Shown here piece after piece: positions 17,166 through 26,169 of a DNA stretch of 64,000 bases. The stretch spans positions 558,001 to 622,000 of the forward strand of contig NZ_JQNN01000001.1 of the NCBI RefSeq assembly GCF_000745265.1. The letters are read 5' to 3'. Within the stretch, counting starts at the first letter, position 1; every line of letters starts with the position of its first letter. Made by a program: the position numbers and the translations under genes. This DNA comes from Massilia sp. 9096. Its GTDB lineage: Bacteria; Pseudomonadota; Gammaproteobacteria; Burkholderiales; Burkholderiaceae_D. Under the pieces are notes generated by a model. It was not told the origin of the DNA. It did not search any database and worked only from the letters and a program-made list of their open reading frames with translations.

Positions 17166-18428
17166 TTACTTCATAAACGGGCCCCAGCTGGGCTCCCGAA
17201 TGTTTCCCGCTTGCGTCGACAGGTTTTGCTTGATGCGCCCGTCGACCGACACCACGGACAGCGCGGTACGGCCGCCACCCTTGGTCGCATACATGATGTA
17301 TTTGCCGTTCGGCGAAAAACTCGGTTCGGTGGCCCCATCGGCCAAGCGTTGTTCCTGGCCGCTGGCTAGGTCCATCGCATACAGAGAAAAACCCCCGCTG
17401 CGTTGCGAGATCCACGCCAGCGTCTTGCCGTCCGGGGATACACGAGGGCTGATATTGTAGCTGCCATTGAACGTGACACGGGTGGCCTGGCCGCCGTTCG
17501 CGCTCATTTTGTAGATTTGCGGACCGCCGCTGCGGTCGCTGGTGAAGTAGAGAGACTGGCCATCGGCCGAAAAGCGCGGTTCGGTATCGATGCCGGAGCT
17601 GTTGGACACGCGGTGCATGCCGCTGCCATCCGCGTTGACCACGAAGATCTGGGTATTGCCGGTCTTGGACAGGGCCAGGGCCAGCTTGCTGCCGTCCGGC
17701 GACCAGGCCGGGGCCGAGTTGTTGCCCTTTTCGTTGGCCACCACGGTGCGCTTGCCGGTGATCAGGTCCTGCACGTAGATCACGGGTTTGCGCAGTTCGA
17801 ATGAGACGTAGGCGACCTTGGTGCCGTCCGGCGACCAGGACGGCGAGATGATCGGCTCGCGGCCGTGCGCCGCCACTTGTTCGTTGGCGCCGTCGGCATC
17901 GGCCACGACCAGGGTATAGTCGCGGCCGGGGTTCTGCTTGACGTAGGTGATGCGGGTGCTGAAGATGCCGCGCACGCCGGTCAGCTTTTCATACACGTCG
18001 TCGGCGATGCGGTGCGCCTCCAGGCGGGTACCGTTGGCGCCGAACGAGCCGGCCAGCTGCGACAGCTGTTTCTGGTTGACGGTGTCGAGCAGCTTGTAGC
18101 GCACCTGGAAGCGGCCGTCGGCCAGCTTGCTGACCGAGCCGACCACCAGCGCATTGGCGCCGCTGGCCTTGAAGGCGTTCAGGTCGACGTTGGCGCTGTC
18201 CGAAATGGCCTGGTGCGCGTCGATGACCTTGAACACGCCGCTGCGCTCGAGGTCGGCGCGGATGATGGCCGAGACCTGGTCGGGCGCGACGCCTTCCTCG
18301 GCAAAGGCGGCCACCGCCACCGGGATCTGGTTGCTGCCCACGCCGGCGATGTCGATGCGCAGCTGGGCATGCGCGGCCGCGCCCATCAGCAGGGAGGCCG
18401 AAAACAGCAGGGTATGTAGTTTTTTCAT
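17166..18428 (-). CDS. tolB: Tol-Pal translocation protein TolB
   Basis: The 420-residue periplasmic protein has a signal peptide ending AAHAQ (residues 1 to ~21), an N-terminal TolA-interacting domain and a C-terminal six-bladed beta-propeller. Repeated blade motifs are visible: SWSPDGTKVAYVSFE, AWSPDGSKLALALS, RFSADGQSLYFTSDRSG, RVSPDGKTLAWISQRSG and SFSPNGKYIMYATKGGG. TolB binds Pal and, through its N-terminus, TolA. GAGAG precedes the ATG. Its length matches the family norm. Confidence 0.96.
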   Translation of the reverse strand: MKKLHTLLFSASLLMGAAAHAQLRIDIAGVGSNQIPVAVAAFAEEGVAPDQVSAIIRADLERSGVFKVIDAHQAISDSANVDLNAFKASGANALVVGSVSKLADGRFQVRYKLLDTVNQKQLSQLAGSFGANGTRLEAHRIADDVYEKLTGVRGIFSTRITYVKQNPGRDYTLVVADADGANEQVAAHGREPIISPSWSPDGTKVAYVSFELRKPVIYVQDLITGKRTVVANEKGNNSAPAWSPDGSKLALALSKTGNTQIFVVNADGSGMHRVSNSSGIDTEPRFSADGQSLYFTSDRSGGPQIYKMSANGGQATRVTFNGSYNISPRVSPDGKTLAWISQRSGGFSLYAMDLASGQEQRLADGATEPSFSPNGKYIMYATKGGGRTALSVVSVDGRIKQNLSTQAGNIREPSWGPFMK

Positions 18429-18456
18429 AGTTCTCTCATTAGTTGGAGCCCGGCGA

Positions 18457-19545
18457 TCACTGCATATCCTTCATCTTGAAGTTGATCTCCAGGGACCGGT
18501 CTACCGTACCATCCTTCTTCTTGGGCAGCGGCGAGGACGCCTTGATCGCGCGTTCGATCGCGTCGTCGAACGCTGGCACGCCGCTGCTCCTGGTCTTGCG
18601 GACCGAAATGATTTCACCGGTCGGCAATTGATCCACGTGGAAGGTTACGACAGGATTGCCCGGATCGTCGCCACCGTAGGATGAGTTGCCCTTGACCTTG
18701 GCCGTGATCGCGGCGACGTAGCCGGCGTCGCGGTGCGGTGCGCTCGATTTCTCGGCCGCACCGGTGCTGTTGGCGCTGCCGCTGCCGGCGGCGGCCGCCA
18801 TCATGCGCTTCAGGTCTTCCTGGCGCTGCTTGTCGAGCTTGGCCTGTTCGGCCTTGTCCGCTTTCGCCTTGGCGAGCTTGTCGGCTTTTTCCTTCTCCAG
18901 CTTCTTCTTGGCGTCGGCTTCCTTCTGCGCCAGTTCCTTGGCCTTCTGTTCCTGGGCCGCTTTCTTGTCGGCCAGTTCCTTCTCTTTCTTGTCCTCGGCT
19001 TCGCGCTCTTTCTTCTCGGCCAGTTCGCGTTCCTTCTTCTCGGCCAGCTTGGCTTTCCTGGCGTCCTCGCGCTTCTGCTCGGCGATGCGGTCCAGGCGCT
19101 CCTGCTCGCGCTCGCGTTCCTCTTCTTCCTGCTGCTGTTGCTGCTTGCGCTTCAGTTCATCCTTGCGCTTCTTCTCGCGCTCGAGCGCGATGTCCGGCGG
19201 CGCCGGCTGCTTGACGACCGGCTGCTCGACCGGCGGCGGTGGCGGCGGCTCGACCGCTTTCGGGGTCGGCTCGGGCGGCGGTGGCGGAGGCGTGTCCGGC
19301 TGCGGTTCGGGTTCGGGCTGCGGCGGGGGCGGCGGGGCCGCGGTCTGGGTCTTCATGTCCCAGACTTCGGCCTCGACCGCGACCGGCTCGTGGTTCTGCC
19401 AGCTCACGCCGATCGCCAGGAAGGCCAGCAGCAGGGCGTGCACGCCCACCGCCAGGCCGATCGACGGCCAGCGCTTCGGTTCGGGCGGCACGTAGTGCGG
19501 ACCGCCGTCGTGCTGGTCAGTCAGGTTGTGCTTCGTCGCCGACAT
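18457..19545 (-). CDS. tolA: Tol-Pal protein TolA
   Basis: I take the ATG at 19545 (MSATKHNLTD), with AAAGAG about eight bases upstream; a GTG three codons earlier is possible. The 362-residue protein has one transmembrane helix (~residues 29-46, IGLAVGVHALLLAFLAIGVS), a Pro-rich stretch, and a long Lys/Glu/Ala coiled coil (EKKERELAEKKER, KADKLAKAKADKAEQAKLD). The C-terminal globular domain (PVVTFHVDQLPTGEIISVRK) resembles TonB/TolA domain III, which contacts TolB and Pal. TolA transmits proton-motive force from TolQR across the periplasm. Confidence 0.94.
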   Translation of the reverse strand: MSATKHNLTDQHDGGPHYVPPEPKRWPSIGLAVGVHALLLAFLAIGVSWQNHEPVAVEAEVWDMKTQTAAPPPPPQPEPEPQPDTPPPPPPEPTPKAVEPPPPPPVEQPVVKQPAPPDIALEREKKRKDELKRKQQQQQEEEEREREQERLDRIAEQKREDARKAKLAEKKERELAEKKEREAEDKKEKELADKKAAQEQKAKELAQKEADAKKKLEKEKADKLAKAKADKAEQAKLDKQRQEDLKRMMAAAAGSGSANSTGAAEKSSAPHRDAGYVAAITAKVKGNSSYGGDDPGNPVVTFHVDQLPTGEIISVRKTRSSGVPAFDDAIERAIKASSPLPKKKDGTVDRSLEINFKMKDMQ

Positions 19546-19557
19546 TCGATGCACTCT

Positions 19558-19986
19558 TTACTTGGTCGCCAGGCCGACGCGGCTGATGCCCATCTTCTTG
19601 GCTTCCGAAATCAGCTGGATGACGTCGTCGTACTTGCTGTCGCGGTCGCCGGCGATCAGCACCGGCAGGTCCGGATTGCTCTCGTGCAGCTCGCGCAGGC
19701 GCTGCACCACCGCGGCGCGGTCGGACACGTCTTCGAACGGCTGCGGATGCTTGCCGGACACGCCGATCGACAGCTTGGCGTCGGGCTTGATCGCGACCTG
19801 GATGTAGTCGTCCGGCGGCTGGGTCGAGCGCTCGGCGTTCGGCAGCTTGATCTCGGCCGGATTCTGCGACGGCGGCACCGCCATGAAGATGATGAGCAGC
19901 ACCAGCATCACGTCGATGTAGGGCACGACGTTGATGTCCGACTTGAGCTTGCGGCGGTTGCCGCGCATGCTGCTGTTGAAGGCCAT
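19558..19986 (-). CDS. tolR: Tol-Pal proton channel subunit TolR (ExbD family)
   Basis: The 142-residue protein has a short cytoplasmic N-terminus and a single transmembrane helix, INVVPYIDVMLVLLIIFM, containing the proton-relay Asp (residue ~25). A periplasmic domain ends in DRDSKYDDVIQLISEAKKMG, typical of ExbD/TolR. AAGGAG lies upstream of the ATG. With TolQ it forms the stator that converts proton flow into TolA motion. It sits between tolQ and tolA with short gaps, as in a classical tol operon. Confidence 0.95.
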   Translation of the reverse strand: MAFNSSMRGNRRKLKSDINVVPYIDVMLVLLIIFMAVPPSQNPAEIKLPNAERSTQPPDDYIQVAIKPDAKLSIGVSGKHPQPFEDVSDRAAVVQRLRELHESNPDLPVLIAGDRDSKYDDVIQLISEAKKMGISRVGLATK

Positions 19987-20009
19987 GACTATTGCTCCTT
20001 GCCCGCTGC

Positions 20010-20693
20010 TCAGCGCGACTGGCGCTGCAGGATGTTCGAGAATTCCTCGACGAAGCTTTCGAAGCGGATCGCGAGGCGGTCGATGTCGTGGGTGAAGCGG
20101 TTGTAGGCCACCACGGCCGGAATCGCGGCGAACAGGCCGATCGCGGTTGCGATCAGCGCCTCGGCGATGCCCGGCGCCACGGTGGCCAGCGTTGCCTGCT
20201 GCACGCTGCCCAGGCCGCGGAAGGCGTTCATGATGCCCCAGACCGTACCCAGCAGGCCGATGTAGGGCGAAACCGAACCGACCGAGGCCAGGAAGTTCAG
20301 GTGGGTGTCGAGCGAATCGAGTTCGCGGTGGAAGGCGGCGCGCATCGCGCGGCGCGCGCCGTCCAGCACGGCGTTGACGTCGAGCGCATCGCGCGAAGCC
20401 TGCTTGCCCTTGATGAATTCGCCCATGCCGGCTTCGAAGATGCGCGCCAGCGGGCCGCTCTGGTCGCGCTGGCTGCTGGCGCTCTGGTGCAGCGTGTGCA
20501 GGTTGCCGCCGGCCCAGAAGTTGCGTTCGAACTGCTCGGTCTGGCGGCGCGCGGCGCGCAGCGCGAACAGCTTGCGGAAAATGTAGGTCCAGCTGAACAG
20601 GGAGACACCCAGGAGCAGGGCCAGGATCAGTTTGACCAGGATGTGGGCGTTGCTGATCAGTTCAATGAAGGAGAGGTCTTGGACTGCGTTCAT
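20010..20693 (-). CDS. tolQ: Tol-Pal proton channel subunit TolQ (MotA/ExbB family)
   Basis: The 227-residue protein has three transmembrane segments: an N-terminal one (ILVKLILALLLGVSLFSWTY), then two after a cytoplasmic loop (VSPYIGLLGTVWGIMNAFRG and APGIAEALIATAIGLFAAIP). The conserved GLLGTVWG and PGIAEALIATAIGL signatures identify the MotA/TolQ/ExbB family. TolQ pentamers surround TolR dimers and use the proton gradient to energise TolA. It starts 46 bp after ybgC. Confidence 0.95.
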   Translation of the reverse strand: MNAVQDLSFIELISNAHILVKLILALLLGVSLFSWTYIFRKLFALRAARRQTEQFERNFWAGGNLHTLHQSASSQRDQSGPLARIFEAGMGEFIKGKQASRDALDVNAVLDGARRAMRAAFHRELDSLDTHLNFLASVGSVSPYIGLLGTVWGIMNAFRGLGSVQQATLATVAPGIAEALIATAIGLFAAIPAVVAYNRFTHDIDRLAIRFESFVEEFSNILQRQSR

Positions 20694-20739
20694 CGGGTGC
20701 GGTGTGGTGTGGTCAGATGGGTTTCGAAGCGCTCAGCAT

Positions 20740-21156
20740 TCAGGCGGCCTGCATTTTAGCAGCGACCATGTCGGGCAGGGAACGCGGCCGCATCGACGCC
20801 TTGTCGATGCAGCCGACTTTTACGTCGGCGCTGGAGAGCAGGGTGTCGCCGCGCCAGGCTTGCTGCGCGAACTGGATCGAAGCGCGGCCTAGCTTTTTCA
20901 CGCTCAAGGTCAGCTTCAGTTCATCGTCGAGGCGGGCGGCGGAAACATACTCGATGACGGCGCTGCGCACCACGAAAGCGACGCCGTCGCGCTCCAACAG
21001 GTCTTGCTGGTGAATGCCGAGCGCGCGCAGCCATTCGGTGCGGACCCGTTCGAAGAACTTCAGGTAATTGGCGTAATAAACGATGCCGCCGGCGTCCGTA
21101 TCCTCGTAATAGACTCGAACTGTCCAGGTGAAAACTGAAGGCATTTCAGCTGCCAT
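20740..21156 (-). CDS. ybgC: Acyl-CoA thioesterase YbgC (tol-pal associated)
   Basis: This is a hot-dog-fold thioesterase of about 138 residues: VRVYYEDTDAGGIVYYANYLKFFERVRTEWLR contains the catalytic Asp (in YEDTDAGG) and the family's helix. YbgC hydrolyses short- or long-chain acyl-CoA and is linked to phospholipid synthesis. The gene heads the tol operon, its usual place. Start choice is uncertain: ATG at 21156 (MAAEMPSVF) or 21144 (MPSVF), neither with a strong ribosome-binding site. A still longer frame reaches 21216 but its extra residues look non-coding. Confidence 0.9.
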   Translation of the reverse strand: MAAEMPSVFTWTVRVYYEDTDAGGIVYYANYLKFFERVRTEWLRALGIHQQDLLERDGVAFVVRSAVIEYVSAARLDDELKLTLSVKKLGRASIQFAQQAWRGDTLLSSADVKVGCIDKASMRPRSLPDMVAAKMQAA

Positions 21157-21285
21157 AAATGAAAATGGGAAACATTTTACGCCATTTTTATGATTGATAT
21201 GTACGCTGGCGTACATATGCCCGCAAGTTGAGCTGCAATTCGCGGCAGGCCCCGGCGTTCGGACCTGATGAAACGTGCAGTAGAC

Positions 21286-21303
21286 TTGACCGGATCATGT
21301 CAA
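21286..21303. promoter_or_regulatory. Candidate operator dyad upstream of the tol operon
   Basis: TTGAC-N8-GTCAA (21286-21303) is a perfect 5-bp inverted repeat about 130 bp upstream of ybgC. Read on the minus strand its left half is TTGACA, so it could also contribute a -35 element for the operon. No matching -10 hexamer was convincing. Low confidence. Confidence 0.25.
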
Positions 21304-21432
21304 GCCAACCACTGTAACACTTTTTCACACCACATGGCGCTGCTGATACAAAGCGCAACAATACAGATTCGCCCACGGTCATGGCGCGTGCAGGCAGGCC
21401 GAGCGGCACCTGCCTCGTGTCGGCCGATCGGC

Positions 21433-22179
21433 TCAGTTGCGCTTGATGTTGAACGGCGCGAAGCCCTGGCAGGTCGGCATCAGCTCGATCAGGTTGACGT
21501 TGACGTGCGGCGGCAGGCTGGCGATCCAGAAAGCGGTCGCGGCGATGTCTTCGGCGGTCAGCGGCTGCGTGCCTTCGTAGACCTTGGCCGCGGCGTCGTC
21601 GTCGCCCTTCATGCGCACGTTCGAGAACTCGGTGCCGCCGCACATGCCCGGCGCGATGTTGGTGGCGCGCACGCCGGTGCCGACCAGGTCGGCGCGCAGG
21701 TTCAGCGTGAACTGCTCGACGAAGGCCTTGGTCGCGCCGTACACGTTGCCGCCCGGGTAGGGGTAGTGGCCGGCCACCGAACCGAGGTTGATCACCAGGC
21801 CGCTGCCGCGCTCGACCATCTGCGGCAGCAGCGCGTGGGTCATGGTCACCAGGCCCTTGACGTTAGTGTCGATCATGGTTTCCCAGTCTTCGAGCGGCAC
21901 TTCGTGCGCCGGCTTGGTGTTCAGCGCCAGGCCGGCGTTGTTGATCAGGACGTCGATCTGGCGCCAGGATTGCGGCAGCATCGACAGCGCTTCCTCGATC
22001 GAAGCCTTGTCGGTGACGTCCATCTCGACCGGCAGCGCCGATTCGCCCAGTTCCGCCGCGAGCGCGTCGAGGCGGTCCTTGCGGCGTGCGGCCAGCACCA
22101 CCTGGTGGCCATGCTTGACGAAGGTGCGCGCCATGGCGGCGCCGAAGCCGGCCGATGCGCCGGTGATGAAAACGATCAT
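21433..22179 (-). CDS. ydfG: NADP-dependent short-chain dehydrogenase, YdfG-like (3-hydroxy acid dehydrogenase)
   Basis: ATG at 22179 with CAGGA upstream gives 248 residues, the same length as E. coli YdfG. The Rossmann motif TGASAGFG is at 6-13, NNAG at 80-83, and the catalytic Ser134-Tyr147-Lys151 (NLGSVAG ... YGATK) are at the YdfG positions. YdfG oxidises L-allo-threonine, serine and other 3-hydroxy acids with NADP and reduces malonic semialdehyde. It is divergent from glyA, another enzyme of serine/threonine metabolism, which may be coincidental. Confidence 0.82.
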   Translation of the reverse strand: MIVFITGASAGFGAAMARTFVKHGHQVVLAARRKDRLDALAAELGESALPVEMDVTDKASIEEALSMLPQSWRQIDVLINNAGLALNTKPAHEVPLEDWETMIDTNVKGLVTMTHALLPQMVERGSGLVINLGSVAGHYPYPGGNVYGATKAFVEQFTLNLRADLVGTGVRATNIAPGMCGGTEFSNVRMKGDDDAAAKVYEGTQPLTAEDIAATAFWIASLPPHVNVNLIELMPTCQGFAPFNIKRN

Positions 22180-22344
22180 GATGAAGTCCTGGGAAGGTGG
22201 CTGCAATAAGATATGCGCTACGAACTGCGGGAAGCTGCAAACTGTCCGATTGTAGCCGAAATGGCCATCTTGAGTGAGCGGCAAGCCTGCCTCGGGCCGG
22301 CATCGAGCGCGCTGCGCGTCATTGACAGCAGGTCATCGGTTTCC

Positions 22345-22374
22345 TTGCCTGTCCACTGGGACATCACTTACAAT
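22345..22374 (+). promoter_or_regulatory. Sigma-70-type promoter of glyA
   Basis: TTGCCT (22345-22350) and TACAAT (22369-22374) are spaced by 18 bp. Transcription would start near 22381, just ahead of the riboswitch aptamer beginning at ~22389. This position supports both calls. Confidence 0.6.
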
Positions 22375-22388
22375 CGCTTCTTCCTTTT

Positions 22389-22490
22389 ACGTCTCACGTA
22401 ACTGGCGAAAACCGCGCGCCGTGCCGGCGCGGCGAAGGTGGGGTTCCACCGGGGAACGTGAGATGCCGTTTGCCGTTCGCCTGGGCAGCC
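22389..22490 (+). promoter_or_regulatory. ZTP (pfl motif) riboswitch controlling glyA
   Basis: The conserved elements occur in order. P1 5' strand is tctcacg (~22392-22398), then aACTGGCG (22400-22407), an extra GC hairpin, and P2 GGTGG-ggtt-CCACC. Next come CCGGGGA, P1 3' strand cgtgaga (22457-22463), a short linker, and the second domain with CGCCTGGGCA (~22478-22487) closed by TGCC/GGCA. This is the ZTP/ZMP aptamer. ZTP (AICAR triphosphate) accumulates when 10-formyl-tetrahydrofolate is short, and the switch turns on one-carbon genes such as glyA. The 115-nt stretch to the start codon is the expression platform. A small hairpin there (22581-22598, ACTC/GAGT) covers the GGAG ribosome-binding site and is followed by six T, so control may be on translation. 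Confidence 0.85.
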
Positions 22491-22604
22491 ACCGATGGGT
22501 ATGCGCCGATCGCAAGGTCTGTACGCGCGGCTGTCCGCATTGCGCGCGGTCCCGCCTTTCAGCGCCGCCTGTTGCCTGGTACTCGAATCGATTGGAGTTT
22601 TTTC

Positions 22605-23852
22605 ATGTTTGCAAAAGATCACACGCTGGCCAAGGTCGACCCGGAACTGTGGGGCGCCATCCAGAAGGAAAACCAGCGCCAGCAGGACCACATCGAGCTG
22701 ATCGCATCCGAAAACTACACGTCGCCGGCCGTGATGCAGGCCCAGGGCTCGCAACTGACCAACAAGTACGCCGAAGGCTACCCGGGCAAGCGCTACTACG
22801 GCGGCTGCGAATTCGTCGACGTCGCCGAGCAGCTGGCGATCGACCGCGTCAAGGAACTGTTCGGCGCCGAAGCCGCCAACGTCCAGCCGAACTCGGGCTC
22901 GCAAGCCAACCAGGGCGTGTTCTTCGCCATGCTCAAGCCGGGCGACACCATCATGGGCATGTCGCTGGCCGAAGGCGGCCACCTGACCCACGGCATGGCG
23001 CTGAACATGTCGGGCAAATGGTTCAACGTCGTCTCGTACGGCCTGACCGAGCAGGAAGACATCGACTACGAGGCCATGGAACGCATGGCGCGCGAGCACA
23101 AGCCGAAGCTGATCATCGCCGGCGCGTCCGCCTTTGCCTTGCGCATCGACTTCGAGCGCTTCGCCCGCATCGCCAAGGAAGTCGGCGCCTACTTCATGGT
23201 CGACATGGCCCACTATGCCGGCCTGATCGCCGCCGGCGAGTACCCAAACCCGGTCCCGCACGCCGACTTCGTCACCTCGACCACGCACAAGTCGCTGCGC
23301 GGCCCGCGCGGCGGCATCATCCTGATGAAGGCCGAGCACGAGAAGGCCATCAATTCGGCGATCTTCCCGGGCATCCAGGGCGGTCCGCTGATGCACGTGA
23401 TCGCCGGCAAGGCGGTCGCGTTCAAGGAAGCGCTGTCGCCGGAATTCAAGGCTTACCAGCAGCAGGTCGTCAAGAATGCCAAGGCGCTGGCCGAGACCCT
23501 GATCGCGCGCGGCCTGCGCATCGTCTCGGGCCGCACCGAGTCGCACGTGATGCTGGTCGACCTGCGCTCGAAAGGCCTGACCGGCAAGGAAGCCGAAGCG
23601 ATCCTGGGCCAGGCGCACATGACCACCAACAAGAACGGCATTCCGAACGACCCGCAGAAACCGTTCGTGACCTCGGGCATCCGCCTGGGCAGCCCGGCCT
23701 TCACCACCCGCGGCTTCAAGGAAGAGGACGCGGTCAAGGTCGGCCACCTGATCGCCGACGTCCTGGACAATCCGCATGACGCCGCCACGATCGAACGCGT
23801 CAAGGCCGAAGTCAAGGTCCTCACCGACAAGTACCCGGTCTACCAAGTTTGA
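22605..23852 (+). CDS. glyA: Serine hydroxymethyltransferase
   Basis: From ATG 22605 (TTGGAG seven bases upstream) the protein is 415 residues, the usual GlyA length. It converts serine plus tetrahydrofolate to glycine plus 5,10-methylene-tetrahydrofolate, the main cytoplasmic source of one-carbon units. Signatures are [20 protein letters not shown] at the N-terminus, [11 protein letters not shown], and the PLP lysine in [13 protein letters not shown], which falls at Lys229 exactly as in E. coli. An upstream ZTP riboswitch ties its expression to folate/purine status. An inverted-repeat element follows the stop. Confidence 0.98.
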   Translation: MFAKDHTLAKVDPELWGAIQKENQRQQDHIELIASENYTSPAVMQAQGSQLTNKYAEGYPGKRYYGGCEFVDVAEQLAIDRVKELFGAEAANVQPNSGSQANQGVFFAMLKPGDTIMGMSLAEGGHLTHGMALNMSGKWFNVVSYGLTEQEDIDYEAMERMAREHKPKLIIAGASAFALRIDFERFARIAKEVGAYFMVDMAHYAGLIAAGEYPNPVPHADFVTSTTHKSLRGPRGGIILMKAEHEKAINSAIFPGIQGGPLMHVIAGKAVAFKEALSPEFKAYQQQVVKNAKALAETLIARGLRIVSGRTESHVMLVDLRSKGLTGKEAEAILGQAHMTTNKNGIPNDPQKPFVTSGIRLGSPAFTTRGFKEEDAVKVGHLIADVLDNPHDAATIERVKAEVKVLTDKYPVYQV

Positions 23853-23857
23853 TGGTG

Positions 23858-23974
23858 GGGCCTCGACAAACCTGCTGCGTGTTGCAGCGACGGCCTGCGA
23901 TGCTCACCGTACCGGATGTACGGCTGCGCTTCTCGGCCGCCGCTGCGGCCGCTCGCTACGGTTTTTCGAGGCCC
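23858..23974. repeat. Long imperfect inverted-repeat intergenic element, copy B
   Basis: This ~117-bp dyad begins 5 bp after the glyA stop. Outer arms gggcctcgacaaacc and ggtttttcgaggccc pair over 15 bp with one mismatch (23858-23872 with 23960-23974). The apex is CCGTAC-cggat-GTACGG (23907-23923). The core ctgcgatgctc ... ctgcgcttctc is shared with copy A at 9979-10098. As RNA it would form a long hairpin in the glyA 3' region before nrdR. Confidence 0.75.
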
Positions 23975-24025
23975 GTTACGTTTCGGGCGTTTTAAAAATC
24001 AATTGCTCAGTAGCACTCAGCGCTT

Positions 24026-24496
24026 ATGAAATGTCCGTTCTGTCAGCATGAAGACACCCAGGTGCTCGACACCCGGGTGTCCGAAGTCGGCGACGCCATC
24101 CGGCGCCGGCGCCGCTGCGTCCAGTGCGACAAGCGCTTCACGACCTATGAGCGGGTCGAGCTGTCGATGCCGATCATCGTCAAGAAGAACGGCAGCCGCA
24201 CCGAGTTCGAATCGTCCAAGCTGAGCGGCAGCCTGCGCCTGGCGCTGCGCAAGCGCCCGGTGCCGGCCGCCGCGATCGACGCCGCCGTTGCCTCCATCGA
24301 AGAGAAGCTGCTCACCAGCGGCCGCCGCGAAGTCGACACCGGCTACGTCGGCGAGCTGGTGATGCAGGAACTCAAACGCCTCGACAACATCGCCTATATC
24401 CGCTTCGCCTCGGTGTACAAGAACTTCAAGGATTTGTCGGAGTTCCAGGAAGCCATCGCCGAAGTGGGGCAACCGCGCAAGCCGGCAGGCGAGTAA
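24026..24496 (+). CDS. nrdR: Transcriptional repressor NrdR
   Basis: The 156-residue protein has a zinc ribbon (Cys3, Cys6, Cys31, Cys34: CPFCQHED ... CVQC) followed by an ATP-cone domain (~residues 49-139, [19 protein letters not shown] and [14 protein letters not shown]). NrdR senses ATP/dATP and represses ribonucleotide reductase genes by binding NrdR boxes. It lies 173 bp downstream of glyA on the same strand, a common neighbourhood in proteobacteria, but the large inverted repeat between them suggests separate transcription or partial termination. Confidence 0.96.
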   Translation: MKCPFCQHEDTQVLDTRVSEVGDAIRRRRRCVQCDKRFTTYERVELSMPIIVKKNGSRTEFESSKLSGSLRLALRKRPVPAAAIDAAVASIEEKLLTSGRREVDTGYVGELVMQELKRLDNIAYIRFASVYKNFKDLSEFQEAIAEVGQPRKPAGE

Positions 24497-24631
24497 GCGG
24501 TTTAACCTGCGCCGCCGCTGCGGCACTCCATCCCCGATTTAGTTCCGTCTTTAAGCTTGAGCCAGCTCCCCGGCTCAGGTCGTCATGCCTGATACCTTCT
24601 CGGCTCGTTCAATCGCGTCGAAAGGATAGGC

Positions 24632-25204
24632 ATGTTTCTGCGTTGCAAAGCACCGGCGGCGGTGGCGTACCGCGGCTTTACGCTGGCCGAGGTATTGGTC
24701 GCATTGCTGGTGGTCGCGGCCGGCATCGCCGGCGCCGTCGCCTTGCAGACGCGTGCGCTACGCGCTGCGCGCGAGGCCGAGCGCTTGTCCGGCGCCACCC
24801 GCCTTGCGGCAGCGCTGGCCGAACGCATGCGCGCGAACGCGGTATCGATCGCGCTCCCGGACGCCGCCAATCCCTATCTCCAGTTCGATTACGACAGCGC
24901 GGCCGGCGTGCTGCCCACGGCCGACGCCTGCTTTGGCGCCGACTGCACGCCGGCGCAACTGGCGGCTTTCGATTTGTCCGAGACCGCGCAGGCGCTGGCG
25001 CAGGTTCCCGGTGCGCGCATCCGCGTGTGCCGCGATGCGGCCGCGCCCGCGGATGGCGCCGCCTTGCCGCCATGGGCGTGTGACGGCCAGGGCGGGGCGC
25101 CGGTGGTGGTCAAGCTCGGCTGGCGCGAGGGTGAGGCGGCTGCCGCGCCCAGGCTGCAGCTGACGGTCGCAGGTGGCGCCGCCGTGGGTGCGGGGGCGCC
25201 ATGA
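24632..25204 (+). CDS. pilV: Type IV pilus minor pilin / modification protein PilV
   Basis: The 190-residue protein has a class III prepilin signal: cleavage after Gly15 in YRGFTLAEVLVALLVVAAG, with Glu at +5 of the mature protein, followed by the hydrophobic helix. The C-terminal globular region has Cys pairs (CFGADC, CRDAA ... WACDGQGG). Minor pilins PilV/W/X prime pilus assembly at the inner membrane. AAAGGA precedes the ATG. Its stop overlaps the pilW start by ATGA, implying translational coupling. Confidence 0.88.
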   Translation: MFLRCKAPAAVAYRGFTLAEVLVALLVVAAGIAGAVALQTRALRAAREAERLSGATRLAAALAERMRANAVSIALPDAANPYLQFDYDSAAGVLPTADACFGADCTPAQLAAFDLSETAQALAQVPGARIRVCRDAAAPADGAALPPWACDGQGGAPVVVKLGWREGEAAAAPRLQLTVAGGAAVGAGAP

Positions 25205-26169
25205 TCGGCATGCGCGTGCGTGGCCTCAGTCTGGCCGAGATGCTGGTGGCGCTGGCGCTCGGCCTGGCCACGGTGCTCATCGCCGGACGCCTGCTGCTGC
25301 TCGCCACGCGCGCGCAGGCGGCGCAGGCGGAAGCGGCGGCGCTCGACGATGGCGGGCGCTACGCGGCCGAGTTGCTCGGGCGCGCCGTGCGCCAGGCCGG
25401 CTACGTCGACGCTGCGCTGCTGGCCGCGCCCGATGCCGCCGCCGCGGTCGACGCCATGCCCGCGGCCGTCGCCGGCTACGACGCGCGCTCGCTGAGCCGC
25501 ACCGCCAACGCCCTCGACGACCCGTTGCCCGACCAGGTCAACGGCAGCGACGTGCTGGCGCTGCGTTTTCCCGGCGCCGGCGCGCTGCCCGGCGGCGACG
25601 GCAGCATGGCCAGCTGCGCCGGCGTCCCGGTCGCGCAAGGCGAGCAGGGCTGGAGCATCTTCTACGTCGCGCGCAACGCCGACGGCGAGGCCGAGTTGCG
25701 CTGCAAGTACCGCGGCGCCGCCAACTGGAGCGCCGATGCGCTGGTCAGCGGCGTCGACGGCTTCCAGGTGCTGTACGGCCTGGACACCGACACGCCGCCG
25801 GATGGCGTGCCCAACCGCTACGTCAACGCCGACGCCATCCGCGCGCTCGACGCCGCGCTGCCGGCCGGTTTGCCGCCCGGGCAGTTCAACCGGATCACGC
25901 ACTGGAAACGGGTGGCCAGCGTACGCGTCGGCCTGCTGCTGCACGGCATCCGGCCGACACGCGCGGACAGCGCCGCCGGCGTGTATCGCCTGCTCGGTCC
26001 GGGCGCGTCGGATCCGGGCGACGCCGGCAGCGTGCTGGACGAAGCCACGTTCACGCCCGAACAACGGCGGCGCGAGCGGCGGCTGTTTTCGATGACTTTT
26101 GCGCTGGAACGTCCGCTGCCGGTGGCGATGCCGGCGGCGCCACCTCCATCGCCGGGAGCGTCGCCATGA
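25201..26169 (+). CDS. pilW: Type IV pilus minor pilin PilW
   Basis: The 322-residue protein has a short prepilin leader: cleavage after Gly8 (MIGMRVRG), mature start LSLAEMLVALALGLATVL with Glu at +5. The long C-terminal domain contains SMASCAGVPVAQGEQGWSIFYVARN and YRCK-type Cys residues, and its size fits PilW. It starts inside the pilV stop (ATGA) and its own stop overlaps pilX in the same way, so the three are tightly coupled. PilW is needed for pilus assembly and export of tip components. Confidence 0.87.
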   Translation: MIGMRVRGLSLAEMLVALALGLATVLIAGRLLLLATRAQAAQAEAAALDDGGRYAAELLGRAVRQAGYVDAALLAAPDAAAAVDAMPAAVAGYDARSLSRTANALDDPLPDQVNGSDVLALRFPGAGALPGGDGSMASCAGVPVAQGEQGWSIFYVARNADGEAELRCKYRGAANWSADALVSGVDGFQVLYGLDTDTPPDGVPNRYVNADAIRALDAALPAGLPPGQFNRITHWKRVASVRVGLLLHGIRPTRADSAAGVYRLLGPGASDPGDAGSVLDEATFTPEQRRRERRLFSMTFALERPLPVAMPAAPPPSPGASP

